Of a DNA stretch of 64,000 nt, positions 26,872-35,800 are shown piece by piece; position 1 is the stretch's first letter; each line of letters opens with the position of its first letter. Position numbers and translations under genes: made by a program. The DNA is from Bradyrhizobium aeschynomenes (GTDB lineage Bacteria; Pseudomonadota; Alphaproteobacteria; Rhizobiales; Xanthobacteraceae): assembly GCF_013178945.1 (NCBI RefSeq), contig NZ_JABFDM010000006.1, forward strand, positions 124,001 to 188,000, given 5' to 3'. The notes beneath the pieces were generated by a model that worked only from the letters and a program-made list of their open reading frames with translations, was not told the DNA's origin and did no database searches.

Positions 26872-27213
26872 TCAATTGCTCAGCGTCTGCGATTCCCGCT
26901 GGCGGTTCTTGAAGATCAGCATCACGTTGCGGACGTAGATGATGTTCGACAGCAGCTGGCCGAAGATGATCACCGGCTCGCGCTTCACGAGGCCGTAGAT
27001 CAGCGTCATCAACCCGCCACCGATCGAGAAGAACCAGAACGCGAGCGGCACGACGCTCTTGCCCGCGCGCTCGCTCGCGATCCACTGCACCAGGAAGCGC
27101 GCCGCAAAGGCGAGCTGCGCGGCGAGGCCGAACACCAGCCAGAAATCGAACTTGGCGATGAAGATGTCGTAGAGATAGTTGCTGAAAGCCTGCCCGAATT
27201 GAATCAGCATCAT
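26872..27213 (-). CDS. lipid A biosynthesis N-terminal (LABN) domain membrane protein
   Basis: 113 residues with three or four transmembrane helices. The LABN-domain pattern is clear (WLVFGLAAQLAFAARFLVQW, then SVVPLAFWFFSIGGG and a basic C-terminal KNRQRE). Such stand-alone LABN proteins occur beside GT2 polyprenyl-phosphate glycosyltransferases and GT39 enzymes, and may help move or present the lipid-linked sugar. It overlaps the end of the GT2 gene by 4 bp (ATGA), so the two are translationally coupled. It is the last gene of the six-gene envelope run. Confidence 0.85.
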   Translation of the reverse strand: MMLIQFGQAFSNYLYDIFIAKFDFWLVFGLAAQLAFAARFLVQWIASERAGKSVVPLAFWFFSIGGGLMTLIYGLVKREPVIIFGQLLSNIIYVRNVMLIFKNRQRESQTLSN

Positions 27214-27947
27214 GTCACCTCGATCGCGACCGGCGTCGGCTTCTTGCGGCGGATCAGCCACCACACGCCGGCGAGATCCATGATCCCGATCCACAGCCGG
27301 TCGAAGAAGCCGTAGTTCGATACGCCCGAATGCCGGGGACGATCGATCACGTCGATATAGGCGATGTCATAGCCCTCGCGCCGCACCAAAGCCGGCAAAA
27401 AGCGGTGCAGACCATCGAAATACGGCATCATCAGGAACACGTCGCGGCGAACCGCCTTGAGGCCGCAGCCGGTGTCCCGGGTGCCGTCCTTAAGCACCGC
27501 GTTGCGAATCTTGTTGGCGATCCGCGACTGCAGCTTCTTGAAGCCGGTGTCCTTGCGGCCGACGCGCTGGCCGGCGACGAGACCGACGCGCGCGCCGCCC
27601 TTTTCCAGGGCCGCGATCAGCTCGGGAAGAAAGGCCGGATTGTTCTGTCCGTCGCCATCGAGCGTCGCAACCATGCCGCCATGTGCGGCGCGGATGCCGC
27701 TGCGGACCGCAGCCGATTGCCCCGACGACTTCTCATGGCGCAGGACGCGCAAGTTCGGCCGGCGTGCCATCTCCTCGGACAGCCGCTGCGCGGTGTCGTC
27801 GGTCGACCCGTCATTGACGTAGATGATCTCGTACGGCCACAGACCGTCGAGCGCAGCCGCGATCTCGGTGATCAGAGGCGTGATGTTGCCGGCCTCGTTG
27901 CGCACGGGAACGACGATGGAGACGGCAACGGGGGTTTCGGTCGACAA
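27210..27947 (-). CDS. GT2 polyprenyl-phosphate glycosyltransferase (DPM1-like)
   Basis: 245 residues. GT-A fold of the dolichol-phosphate mannosyltransferase group: VSIVVPVRNEAGNI, YVNDGSTDDT, the metal-binding TLDGDGQNNP, and a C-terminal stretch (SNYGFFDRLWIGIMDLAGVWWLI) that may be membrane-associated. It should transfer a sugar from a nucleotide donor to undecaprenyl or dodecaprenyl phosphate. The product is the substrate that GT39 enzymes such as the one encoded upstream need. The start codon is TTG as drawn, with a weak ribosome site, so the N-terminus is uncertain by a few residues. It follows the PAP2 gene after 93 bp. Confidence 0.88.
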   Translation of the reverse strand: MSTETPVAVSIVVPVRNEAGNITPLITEIAAALDGLWPYEIIYVNDGSTDDTAQRLSEEMARRPNLRVLRHEKSSGQSAAVRSGIRAAHGGMVATLDGDGQNNPAFLPELIAALEKGGARVGLVAGQRVGRKDTGFKKLQSRIANKIRNAVLKDGTRDTGCGLKAVRRDVFLMMPYFDGLHRFLPALVRREGYDIAYIDVIDRPRHSGVSNYGFFDRLWIGIMDLAGVWWLIRRKKPTPVAIEVT

Positions 27948-28040
27948 AATGGGACTCGTGATGGCTTGATCGGACCGGTTCCTGCCCCGGGCGCTGCGGC
28001 GGAGGCTTATTATGGGGCTTGGAGCCGGCTATCAACCCCC

Positions 28041-28829
28041 TTAGCGCGGTACGATTTGGCCGTCCTTGGCCAGGCGAAAACCGAGCCGCCGGGCTGCGAA
28101 CCAGTAGCGGACCAGCATGGCGCAGGCGAGGCCCACCACGGCGCCGGCGACGACGTCACTCGGATGGTGGGCCAGCAGAACGAGCCGGCTGAAGGCGATC
28201 ACGACGGCATAGATGAACATGGGAACACGCAATCGCGGCCAGACGGCAGCCATGGCAAAGGCGAGCGCGAAAGCCGTCACTGCATGCGCGGAGGGCATGC
28301 TGAAATAGGCAGGCGTGCCGTTGAACGGATCGAAGTTGAAGGCGTTCGCCTTGCCGCCGACGAACGGCCGGCCGCGGCCGATGATGTATTTCAGCGCTTG
28401 GGCTGATAGCACCGAGGTCAGCACCGCGAAGAAGAAGAACTGAACATGCGTCGCGAAATTCAGCAGGCGGCTGCGCGTGGCCTCGGGCCACAGCGGCGCG
28501 ACCAGGATCGTGACGACGACGCCAATCGCCAGCAGGCCCAGCACGTATTCATCCTGGCCGAACTCGGTGACGATTCGCCACGGCCACAGGCTGGGCGTGC
28601 CGCGCGGGGGCATCAGCCCGATCTCGTAGGCATCGAAAGTGACCATCAGCACCAGGATGGTCCCGATGCCGATGGCACCGACCAGTATCAGCTCACGCCA
28701 CAGGCGCCGCCGGCTCGATGCATCCGGCGCGGTCTGTGGTCGCCGCAGCAACCGCCCCAACGAGAATTTCCCGACCAGCGCGAGCTGAGAAAGATAGCCG
28801 GACGAGGACGATGGGGTCTCGGCCGACAT
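28041..28829 (-). CDS. PAP2-family membrane phosphatase
   Basis: 262 residues, about six transmembrane helices. All three lipid-phosphatase motifs are present: KYIIGRGRP, the PSAH core in SMPSAHAVTAF, and SRLVLLAHHPSD with its catalytic histidine. The active site should face the periplasm. Candidate substrates are undecaprenyl diphosphate or lipid A phosphates (LpxE/LpxF-like); the neighbours GT39, GT2 and LABN favour a role in lipid A or lipid-carrier processing. The ATG directly follows the GT39 stop codon with no gap. Confidence 0.87.
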   Translation of the reverse strand: MSAETPSSSSGYLSQLALVGKFSLGRLLRRPQTAPDASSRRRLWRELILVGAIGIGTILVLMVTFDAYEIGLMPPRGTPSLWPWRIVTEFGQDEYVLGLLAIGVVVTILVAPLWPEATRSRLLNFATHVQFFFFAVLTSVLSAQALKYIIGRGRPFVGGKANAFNFDPFNGTPAYFSMPSAHAVTAFALAFAMAAVWPRLRVPMFIYAVVIAFSRLVLLAHHPSDVVAGAVVGLACAMLVRYWFAARRLGFRLAKDGQIVPR

Positions 28830-30608
28830 CTACTCGGTCCCTTCCGACCGGTAGATCGCGATCGAGACCGGACGGCCCTGCGAGATGTTGTAGCCGTCGA
28901 TGCGCTTGGCGACGTTGTAGCGCAACCCGATGGCTTCGGCGCGCTGCACGAAGGCGCGTTCGGTGCGCTGCTCGATCAGGGCAAAACGGCAGGTGCCCTG
29001 GCTCAGGAAGTCGGCGGCGCCGGAGCCGTCCGTCAGTTGCGTCGACGTTCCCGTCATGAAGACGAGGCTCGGTTCGTGAAACCCTGCAGCGGCCGCCTTG
29101 GGCCCGACGCAGACGACGTTGCGCAAGGCGCGCGCAATCTCGGCGCTGGGAAACAGCGGCGTCAGTGCCGGCAGCACCACGCCGTAGACCACGAACGCCA
29201 GGAACATTGCCGCCACGCCGGCATTCAGCAGGGAGCGCTCGGCGCGGCCGTCGTCATAGAGCCACCACGCGAACAGGCCGAAGATCAGTGATGCAGCCAC
29301 GAATGGCCATGCCAGGAACACCGGCTGATGCGTCACGATGATGGCGCCGATCACCGCGACCACCGAGGTGATGGCCGGAATTGCGAACCACCAGGCGGCG
29401 CCGCGCCGCAGCCAGGAGCGTGACAGCACGCGCCGCTCCAGCGCGCCCGCGGTGAGGATGGCGATCGCCGGATACAGCGGCAGCACGTAGTGCGGCAGTT
29501 TGGTAAGCACGGCCTCGAATACGACCCACGACGGCAGTAGCCAGGCCAGCAGGAACTGCGCGCCCGGCTCGCGCCGCGCCCGCCACACCGCAGGCGCGGC
29601 CATCGCGGCCAGTGGCGCGCCGGGCCAGAAGGTGATGAACAAGAGGAGCAGATAAAGGCCGGGCGGCGCGCCGTGCGACTCCTGTGCACCGATCTTGCTC
29701 AGCATGTCGCCGCCGACGGAGTCCGCAAAGAAGGTATCGCCGGCGCGCAGGAAGATCAGCACGAACCAGGGCAGCACCAGCACGAGCATCCACATCAGCC
29801 CCCAGACTGGCCGTAGACGCCACAGCCACGCCGCGCCGCGATCCATGATCGCGAGCGCAACGATCGTGAGGCCCGCGAACATCAGGATCAGCGGGCCCTT
29901 GATCAGGATGCCGCCTGCCAGCGCCGTCCAGAAGATCGCCGGCGGGCCCCACGGCGGATGCTCCGGATCCTCGCCCCGCTGCCAGGACAGATAGACGCGC
30001 GCCAGCGCGCCCATCGCGGCCACGACGGTGAACAGCAGCATGGCGTCGGTCTTGGCGAGCCGCGCCTCGACGCCGAGCAGCACCGAGCAACACATCAGGA
30101 GCGCCGCGAATACGGCGCCGCGCCGCGTGACGAAGGCGAGCGCGGTCCAATAGGTCAGCAGCACCGCGCCGATGGCGCCGATCAGCGAGGGAATGCGATA
30201 GACCCAGATGCGCAGCTGCGCACGCGGCAGCCCGATCGCGGACGCGGTCTCAACGACAGCCGATTGCAACCAGTAGATGCCGACCGGCTTCTTGTAGCGC
30301 ACGTCGTCCTGGAAGCGGATGTCGACATAGTCGCCGCTCTCGACCATCTGCTTGGTCGCCTGCGCGAAGCGCGCCTCGTCGCGATCGATCGGCGGAATCG
30401 TGAAGAAGCCGGGCAGAAACAGCAGCAAGCCGCAGACGAGCAGGAACGCAACCGCCCTGGCATGGCTCACGGTGACGGCATCGATCATCCGCACCAGCCG
30501 ATTGCCCGGATTCACCAGGTTCTTCGGCTCGCGCGGCTCTCCAAAACGGGGGCGGGCATAGGTCTCGACCATGGGGTTCCGAATACGCTGAAACCGCCAT
30601 GCCGACAA
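28830..30608 (-). CDS. GT39 lipid A-type glycosyltransferase (ArnT-like)
   Basis: 592 residues as drawn; ATG at 30572 (MVETYARP) is an equally good start. It is a polytopic membrane enzyme with the GT39 periplasmic motif IDRDEARFAQATKQM (DE pair) and the lipid-linked donor segment YKKPVGIYWLQS. Enzymes of this type (ArnT; the Rgt enzymes of Rhizobium) use a polyprenyl-phosphate sugar to decorate lipid A or core on the outer face of the inner membrane. Here the donor is probably made by the GT2 protein of the same run. The pbpC stop is only 15 bp upstream, so it appears to be part of a longer operon. Confidence 0.88.
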   Translation of the reverse strand: MSAWRFQRIRNPMVETYARPRFGEPREPKNLVNPGNRLVRMIDAVTVSHARAVAFLLVCGLLLFLPGFFTIPPIDRDEARFAQATKQMVESGDYVDIRFQDDVRYKKPVGIYWLQSAVVETASAIGLPRAQLRIWVYRIPSLIGAIGAVLLTYWTALAFVTRRGAVFAALLMCCSVLLGVEARLAKTDAMLLFTVVAAMGALARVYLSWQRGEDPEHPPWGPPAIFWTALAGGILIKGPLILMFAGLTIVALAIMDRGAAWLWRLRPVWGLMWMLVLVLPWFVLIFLRAGDTFFADSVGGDMLSKIGAQESHGAPPGLYLLLLFITFWPGAPLAAMAAPAVWRARREPGAQFLLAWLLPSWVVFEAVLTKLPHYVLPLYPAIAILTAGALERRVLSRSWLRRGAAWWFAIPAITSVVAVIGAIIVTHQPVFLAWPFVAASLIFGLFAWWLYDDGRAERSLLNAGVAAMFLAFVVYGVVLPALTPLFPSAEIARALRNVVCVGPKAAAAGFHEPSLVFMTGTSTQLTDGSGAADFLSQGTCRFALIEQRTERAFVQRAEAIGLRYNVAKRIDGYNISQGRPVSIAIYRSEGTE

Positions 30609-30623
30609 CCGCTTAGCGAACGG

Positions 30624-32849
30624 TCACTGGATTCTGACCACAACTGTGTCCGCAGCGCCCGTGGCGTCGATGACGGTGAGGCGGGCAAAGCCCGGCCCAG
30701 GCGGGTCGATCAGCCGCTGGCGCCGGCTGTCGATCTCGCCGACCGGCAGGCCGTTCACCAGCATCGTCAGCGGCAGCACGCCGCCCGAGACCTTCACAGG
30801 CATCACGGACGCTTCGGGCCCTGCGGAACGGTCGACGTCAATGCGCGAGCCGTTCAGCGGGAACTGGATGTGCGGCGCCTGCTCCGCGCCCGTGCGCACG
30901 AGTTCGCCGACCGGCCGGAACCGGCGCAGCGGCAGCGGCAACTTGGAATTGCTGGCGACCAGTGCGCCCTTGGGCGGCTTCGGCAGCGCCGCCGGCAGCT
31001 TGCCCGAGCGCGCGAACGCGTCGAACAGGATCGGCGCCGCCGCCACGCGGCCGATCAGGCCGGGCACCGGCGCGCCGTCGGGACGGCCGACCCAGACGCC
31101 GATGGTGACGCGCCCGTCGAAGCCGACCGACCAGGCGTCGCGATAGCCGTAGCTGGTGCCGGTCTTGAAGGCGATGCGGTTGCGCGCGGCGTTCTCCGGC
31201 GGCGGCGTCCCCAGCAGCACATTGCCGACCTGCCAGGCGGCTGCCGGATCCATCAGCCGCATCGGCTCACGCGCATCGCCCTTCTCGTCGGCGGTCATGA
31301 TCTCGCGCAGTGGCCGGGTGGTGCCGAGCCGCGGGAAGCCGGCATAGAGCTGCGCGAGATCCTGGAGGGTCACGCCGACGCCGCCAAGGCCCATCGCGAG
31401 GCCCGGAGCTTCGTCCTTCGGTAGCACCAGATTGCCGCCCGCCTGCTTCAGCCGCGACGACAACCGGCTGGCGCCGACACGGTCGAGCAACACGATGGCC
31501 GGCACGTTCAGGGACAGTTGCAGCGCCTTGCGCACCGGCACCGTGCCCTGGAACGTCATGTCGAAATTCTCCGGCGCGTAGGAGCCGAAGCGCACCGGGC
31601 GGTCCTCGATCAGGCTCTCCGGATGCACGAAGCCGTCCTCGAAGGCGAGGCCGTAGATGAACGGCTTCAAGGTCGAGCCCGGCGAGCGCACCGCGCGGGT
31701 CATGTCGACCTGCCCTGCCCGCTTCTCGTCGAAATAATCCGCCGAACCCACATGCGCGAGCACGTCGCCGCTGTCATTGTCGATGACGATCATGCCGACC
31801 GAGACGCTCGGTCCCAATGCGATGGCGCGGTCGCGCGCCAGCGGCTCCAGCACCTTCTGCAAGGAGGCATCCAGCGTCAGCCGGATGATCGGCTGGTCCT
31901 TCACGATGGCCGTGGCCTGGTCGGCGGCATGCGGCGCCAGGATCGGCATGGGTTTGCGGAACGCCGGCACGGCTTGCGCCTTCGCCTGGGCGGCCTCCTC
32001 GGCCGAGATCACGTTCTCCGAGACCATGCGGTCGAGCACGCGGTCGCGGCCGCGACGCGCGGCCTCCGGGTGCCGATCGAGCCGTCGCGTCTCCGGCGAC
32101 TGCGGCAGCGCCACCAGCAGCGCGGCCTCGGCGAGCGACAGGCGCTTCGGCTCCTTGCCGAAATAGGCGATGGACGCCGCACGGATGCCCTCGAGATTGC
32201 CTCCGTAAGGCGCGAGCGTCAGATAAAGATCGAGGATCTCGTCCTTGCCAAGCTTTTGCTCGAGCTCGAGCGCGCGCACGATCTGCCTGAGCTTGGCATG
32301 CAGCGAGCGCTGCCGCCTCGGCTCCAGCAGCCGCGCGAGTTGCATCGTGATGGTCGAACCACCGGAGACGATATGGCCATGCGAGCCGAGCTGGATCGCA
32401 GCGCGGGCCAGCGCGCGCGGGTCGACGCCGTGATGGTCGAAGAAGCGCTGATCCTCATAGGCAAACAGTAGCTTCAGATAGGTCGGATCGACGTCCTTCT
32501 TCGCGCTGACCGGCAGCCGCCACCGCCCATCCGCCATCGCATAGGCGCGCAGCAGCTTGCCGTGGCGATCGACGACCGTGGTGGAGACGGCTCTTGCCTC
32601 GCGCAGCGGCAGCGGGCCTAGGGAGATGGTGTAGACGGTGAGGGCCGTCGTTATGACCAAGATCAGCAGGAGCGCAAGTGCCACCAGACGTTTTGCGACG
32701 CGCCCTCCCCTCTCGTCATGCCCGGGCTTGACCCGGGCATCCACGCCGTCCTCGCGCGCGGCCGTGGATGGCCGGGTCAAGCCCGGCCATGACGACGGAG
32801 AGTGGAGCTCCGTCGTGCGTCCATCACCGCTGGTTCCACCCTCGCTCAT
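30624..32849 (-). CDS. pbpC: penicillin-binding protein 1C
   Basis: 741 residues. A transmembrane anchor (about residues 55-75) is followed by a GT51 glycosyltransferase domain (FAYEDQRFFDHHGVDPRALARA, GGSTITMQLARLL). Next comes a transpeptidase domain with SPGSTLKP (the SxxK box), SLN and KTGTSYG, then a C-terminal PBP1C domain. It polymerises and crosslinks peptidoglycan. The start overlaps the alpha-2-macroglobulin stop by 4 bp (ATGA), the classical pbpC/yfhM pairing for envelope defence and repair. Oddly, residues of about 19-45 are encoded by a palindromic repeat element that has entered the cytoplasmic tail in frame. Confidence 0.92.
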   Translation of the reverse strand: MSEGGTSGDGRTTELHSPSSWPGLTRPSTAAREDGVDARVKPGHDERGGRVAKRLVALALLLILVITTALTVYTISLGPLPLREARAVSTTVVDRHGKLLRAYAMADGRWRLPVSAKKDVDPTYLKLLFAYEDQRFFDHHGVDPRALARAAIQLGSHGHIVSGGSTITMQLARLLEPRRQRSLHAKLRQIVRALELEQKLGKDEILDLYLTLAPYGGNLEGIRAASIAYFGKEPKRLSLAEAALLVALPQSPETRRLDRHPEAARRGRDRVLDRMVSENVISAEEAAQAKAQAVPAFRKPMPILAPHAADQATAIVKDQPIIRLTLDASLQKVLEPLARDRAIALGPSVSVGMIVIDNDSGDVLAHVGSADYFDEKRAGQVDMTRAVRSPGSTLKPFIYGLAFEDGFVHPESLIEDRPVRFGSYAPENFDMTFQGTVPVRKALQLSLNVPAIVLLDRVGASRLSSRLKQAGGNLVLPKDEAPGLAMGLGGVGVTLQDLAQLYAGFPRLGTTRPLREIMTADEKGDAREPMRLMDPAAAWQVGNVLLGTPPPENAARNRIAFKTGTSYGYRDAWSVGFDGRVTIGVWVGRPDGAPVPGLIGRVAAAPILFDAFARSGKLPAALPKPPKGALVASNSKLPLPLRRFRPVGELVRTGAEQAPHIQFPLNGSRIDVDRSAGPEASVMPVKVSGGVLPLTMLVNGLPVGEIDSRRQRLIDPPGPGFARLTVIDATGAADTVVVRIQ
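32713..32795. repeat. palindromic repeat element inside the pbpC coding sequence
   Basis: Arms of 33 nt (32713-32745 and 32763-32795) are near-perfect complements around a 17-nt loop. The core CATGCCCGGGCTTGACCC is the motif of a repeat that I recall as one of the commonest intergenic palindromes in Bradyrhizobium and related genomes. Here it is translated in frame as the variable cytoplasmic tail of PBP1C (PGLTRPS ... ARVKPGHD). Confidence 0.88.
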
Positions 32850-35800
32850 TTCGCCGCGCGGACCTCCACCGAGCCCGTCCCGGTGCGACCATAGCGCGAG
32901 GGATTGTACATGTCCTCGACATAGGCCTGCGGCAGCACGTACTTGCCGGGCGACACCGCGCGGACGATGTAGGCGACCGTGAACACCGCCTTGGAATCGG
33001 CGGCACGGTCGAGCGCGGCCGTGAAGCGGTCGTCGCGGAACTCGGTGTTCACCGGTTCCTGGCCGTCCTCTATCCAGTCGAGCGTGCCGCTGTCACCCGA
33101 CGACACCAGGCGCGGATTGTCGATCTCGAGCCCCGCCGGCAGATAGTCCGACACCATGATGTGCCCATATTCCGGCTTGGCCTCGGTGACCTTCAGCACC
33201 ACGGCGAAGCGGTCGTTCTGCTTGGCCGTCTTGATGTCGGCCGGCTTGCCGTCGAGCGTGTAGTAGCCGCGCTCGATCTTGAAGCCGTTCGACGCCGCCG
33301 GCTCCGGCGTCAGCGGCGAGCCGGACACCGAGACCACCGCCTGCACCGGCGCCTCGCCGGTGTTGGTGATCTTCAGCGGCTGGCCCGACAGCTCGGCCGC
33401 CTTGTAGCTGCGGTACAGCGCCTGCTTCACCGCCTGGCCGTTGACATCCAGCGTCAGCGTCTCCTTGGCGAGCGCGCGCGCCGCCAGCACCATCCACGCA
33501 TTCTCCTGCGTCGAGGTGTACGGCGTCAGGCCCCGTGCCGCTTCGACACGGGCCACCGCCTGCGTCAAGGTCGCGCGCGGCGCATTGCCTTCGCCCGCCA
33601 GCGAGACCAGCGCGGCGGCATCGCGCAGGTCCGAGCCGTAGTCGGTGCGGCCGAACACCAGCACCGGCTTTGGCGCGAGGCTGTCGGCCGCGGCGCCATA
33701 GACCCGCTCGGCGCGGGCGCGGTCGCCGACCAGCGCGAGCGCGGCGGCGAGCTGCGCCTTGGCGATCGGCGTTGCGAGATTGCCGAGCTTGGTGTCGGCG
33801 AGGTAGCGCAGGTCGCCGATCGGCGCCGCGCCATTGCGCGCCAGCACGTAGAGGCCATAGGCGAGATCGCGGCCGCCCGTCTTCTCCGGCTCCTCGGCAT
33901 TGACCACCGAGTTCCTGACGCGGTCGAGCGCGCTCTTGAACAGCACGTCCGGCACCGCAAAGCCCTTTTCGCGGGCGCGGGTCAGGAAGTCCGTCACATA
34001 GGCGTCGAGCCAGGGATCGTCACCGCCGGCCGACCACAGCCCGAACGAGCCGTTCGAGCCCTGCCGCGCCAGCAACCGGTCGATCGAGTCGCGGATGCGC
34101 TGGTCGACCTCGGTGTCCATGGCGAGATGCGCTCCCGCTGCCAACTCGTTGACATAGAGCAGCGGCATCGCGCGGCTGGTGATCTGCTCCGAGCAGCCAT
34201 GCGGATAGCGATCGAGCGCCTTTAGGATCGTCGCCGCGTCGAGCGCGGTCGACAGCCCCGCCGACAGCGACACCGTGCCGGTGCCGGCCACGAGATCTGA
34301 GAACATGTCCGACGTCAGCGTCAGGCTCTCGCCCTTCGCCAAGGTGCGGATCGAACGCCGCGCCAGCACCTGTGTCGCCGGCTTGACGTCGAGCTGATAG
34401 TGCCGTGCCAGCGTCAGGCCATTCGGCCCCTTGATGTCGACATCGAGCTGCGCCTTGCCCGTGCCAGAGGCCTCCAGCGGCAAGGTCGACGACGCCCGCT
34501 GCTTGGCCGCGAGCTTCAAGGTGACGCTGGCATTGCCGGACACCTTGACCGGCCCGCTCGCCTTGATGCTGACGACATAGTCGCCGGGCGCGCCCTCGAC
34601 ATTGTCGACGTCGAACGACAGCGTGCCGCGGTCGCCAGACAGCAGGAAGCGTGGCAAGGTCGCGGTCAGCACCACGGGATCGCGCACGGTGACGTCGACA
34701 TTGGCGCGGCCGACCTTGGTCGCGCTCCACGCCACCGCCATGACGCGCGCCGTGCCGGCGAACTCCGGAATGTCGAAGCTCACCTCAGCGTTGCCGTCGG
34801 GCCCGACGGTGACGATGCCCGAATACAGCGCCAGCGGCTTCTGCGTCGGCGGCGAGCCCTGCAGCTCGGCTCCGCCACTGTCACCGCCGGAGCGGATCTG
34901 GCCGCGCGAGCCCTGCATGCCGTCGATCAGCTGGCCATAGAGGTCGCGGACCTCCGCCGAGAGCTGGCGCTGGCCGAGATAATAATCGTCCGGCGCCGGC
35001 GGCTTGTAGTTGGTGAGATTGAGAATGCCGACATCGACCGCGGCGATCACGATCTTGGCGTCCTCGCCGGGATTGAGCCCGCCGACCTTCACCGGGATCT
35101 TCAGCGCCGAACCCGGCCGCACCAGCGCCGGCGGGCTCAGCGCGACATTCAACGTGCGCGCGGATTTGTCGATGCCGAACCAGGCCAACCCGAGCGCGCG
35201 GCCCGGCATGCGCTGCGCGGCCGCATCGAGCGGACGGCGGAGCGTCGTCACGACATAGGCGCCCGTGCCCCAATCCTTGCCGACGGCAAGCTTGACCTGG
35301 TTGGTGCCCTCCTTGACGTCCGTGGTCTGCGTCGTCAGCAGCCGGTCGCCGAGCACGTTGACCGTGAGCTTGCCGGCGGTGCGCGCATTCACCGTGACGA
35401 CCATCGTGTCGCCCGACTGATACTGCGGCTTGTCGATCGAAGTCTCCAGCAGGTCCGGCGTATCGGCGCTGCCCTCGGTGTACCAGCCGACGTCGAACTG
35501 TAGCGAGGTCACTGGCCCGTCGGCCTCCGCCGATTTCACATCGAGCCGGTAGCGCCCGGCCTCCGGCTGGAAGCTCAGCCGCGCCGGCTTGTTCGCCGCG
35601 ATCGTAACGTCGCCGTCGCCGACGCGTTTGGTCGACTTCACCGGCTCATACGCCCAATAGGAATTCTGCCGGTACCACTGATAACGCGACTCGATCTTCA
35701 AGAGCTCATAGCGCAAGCCGTTGCGCGCCAGCGTCTTGCCCTCGGGCGAGACGAACACGATGTCGAACTCGGCCTTGTCGCCCTCGCCGACGCTCCTGCC

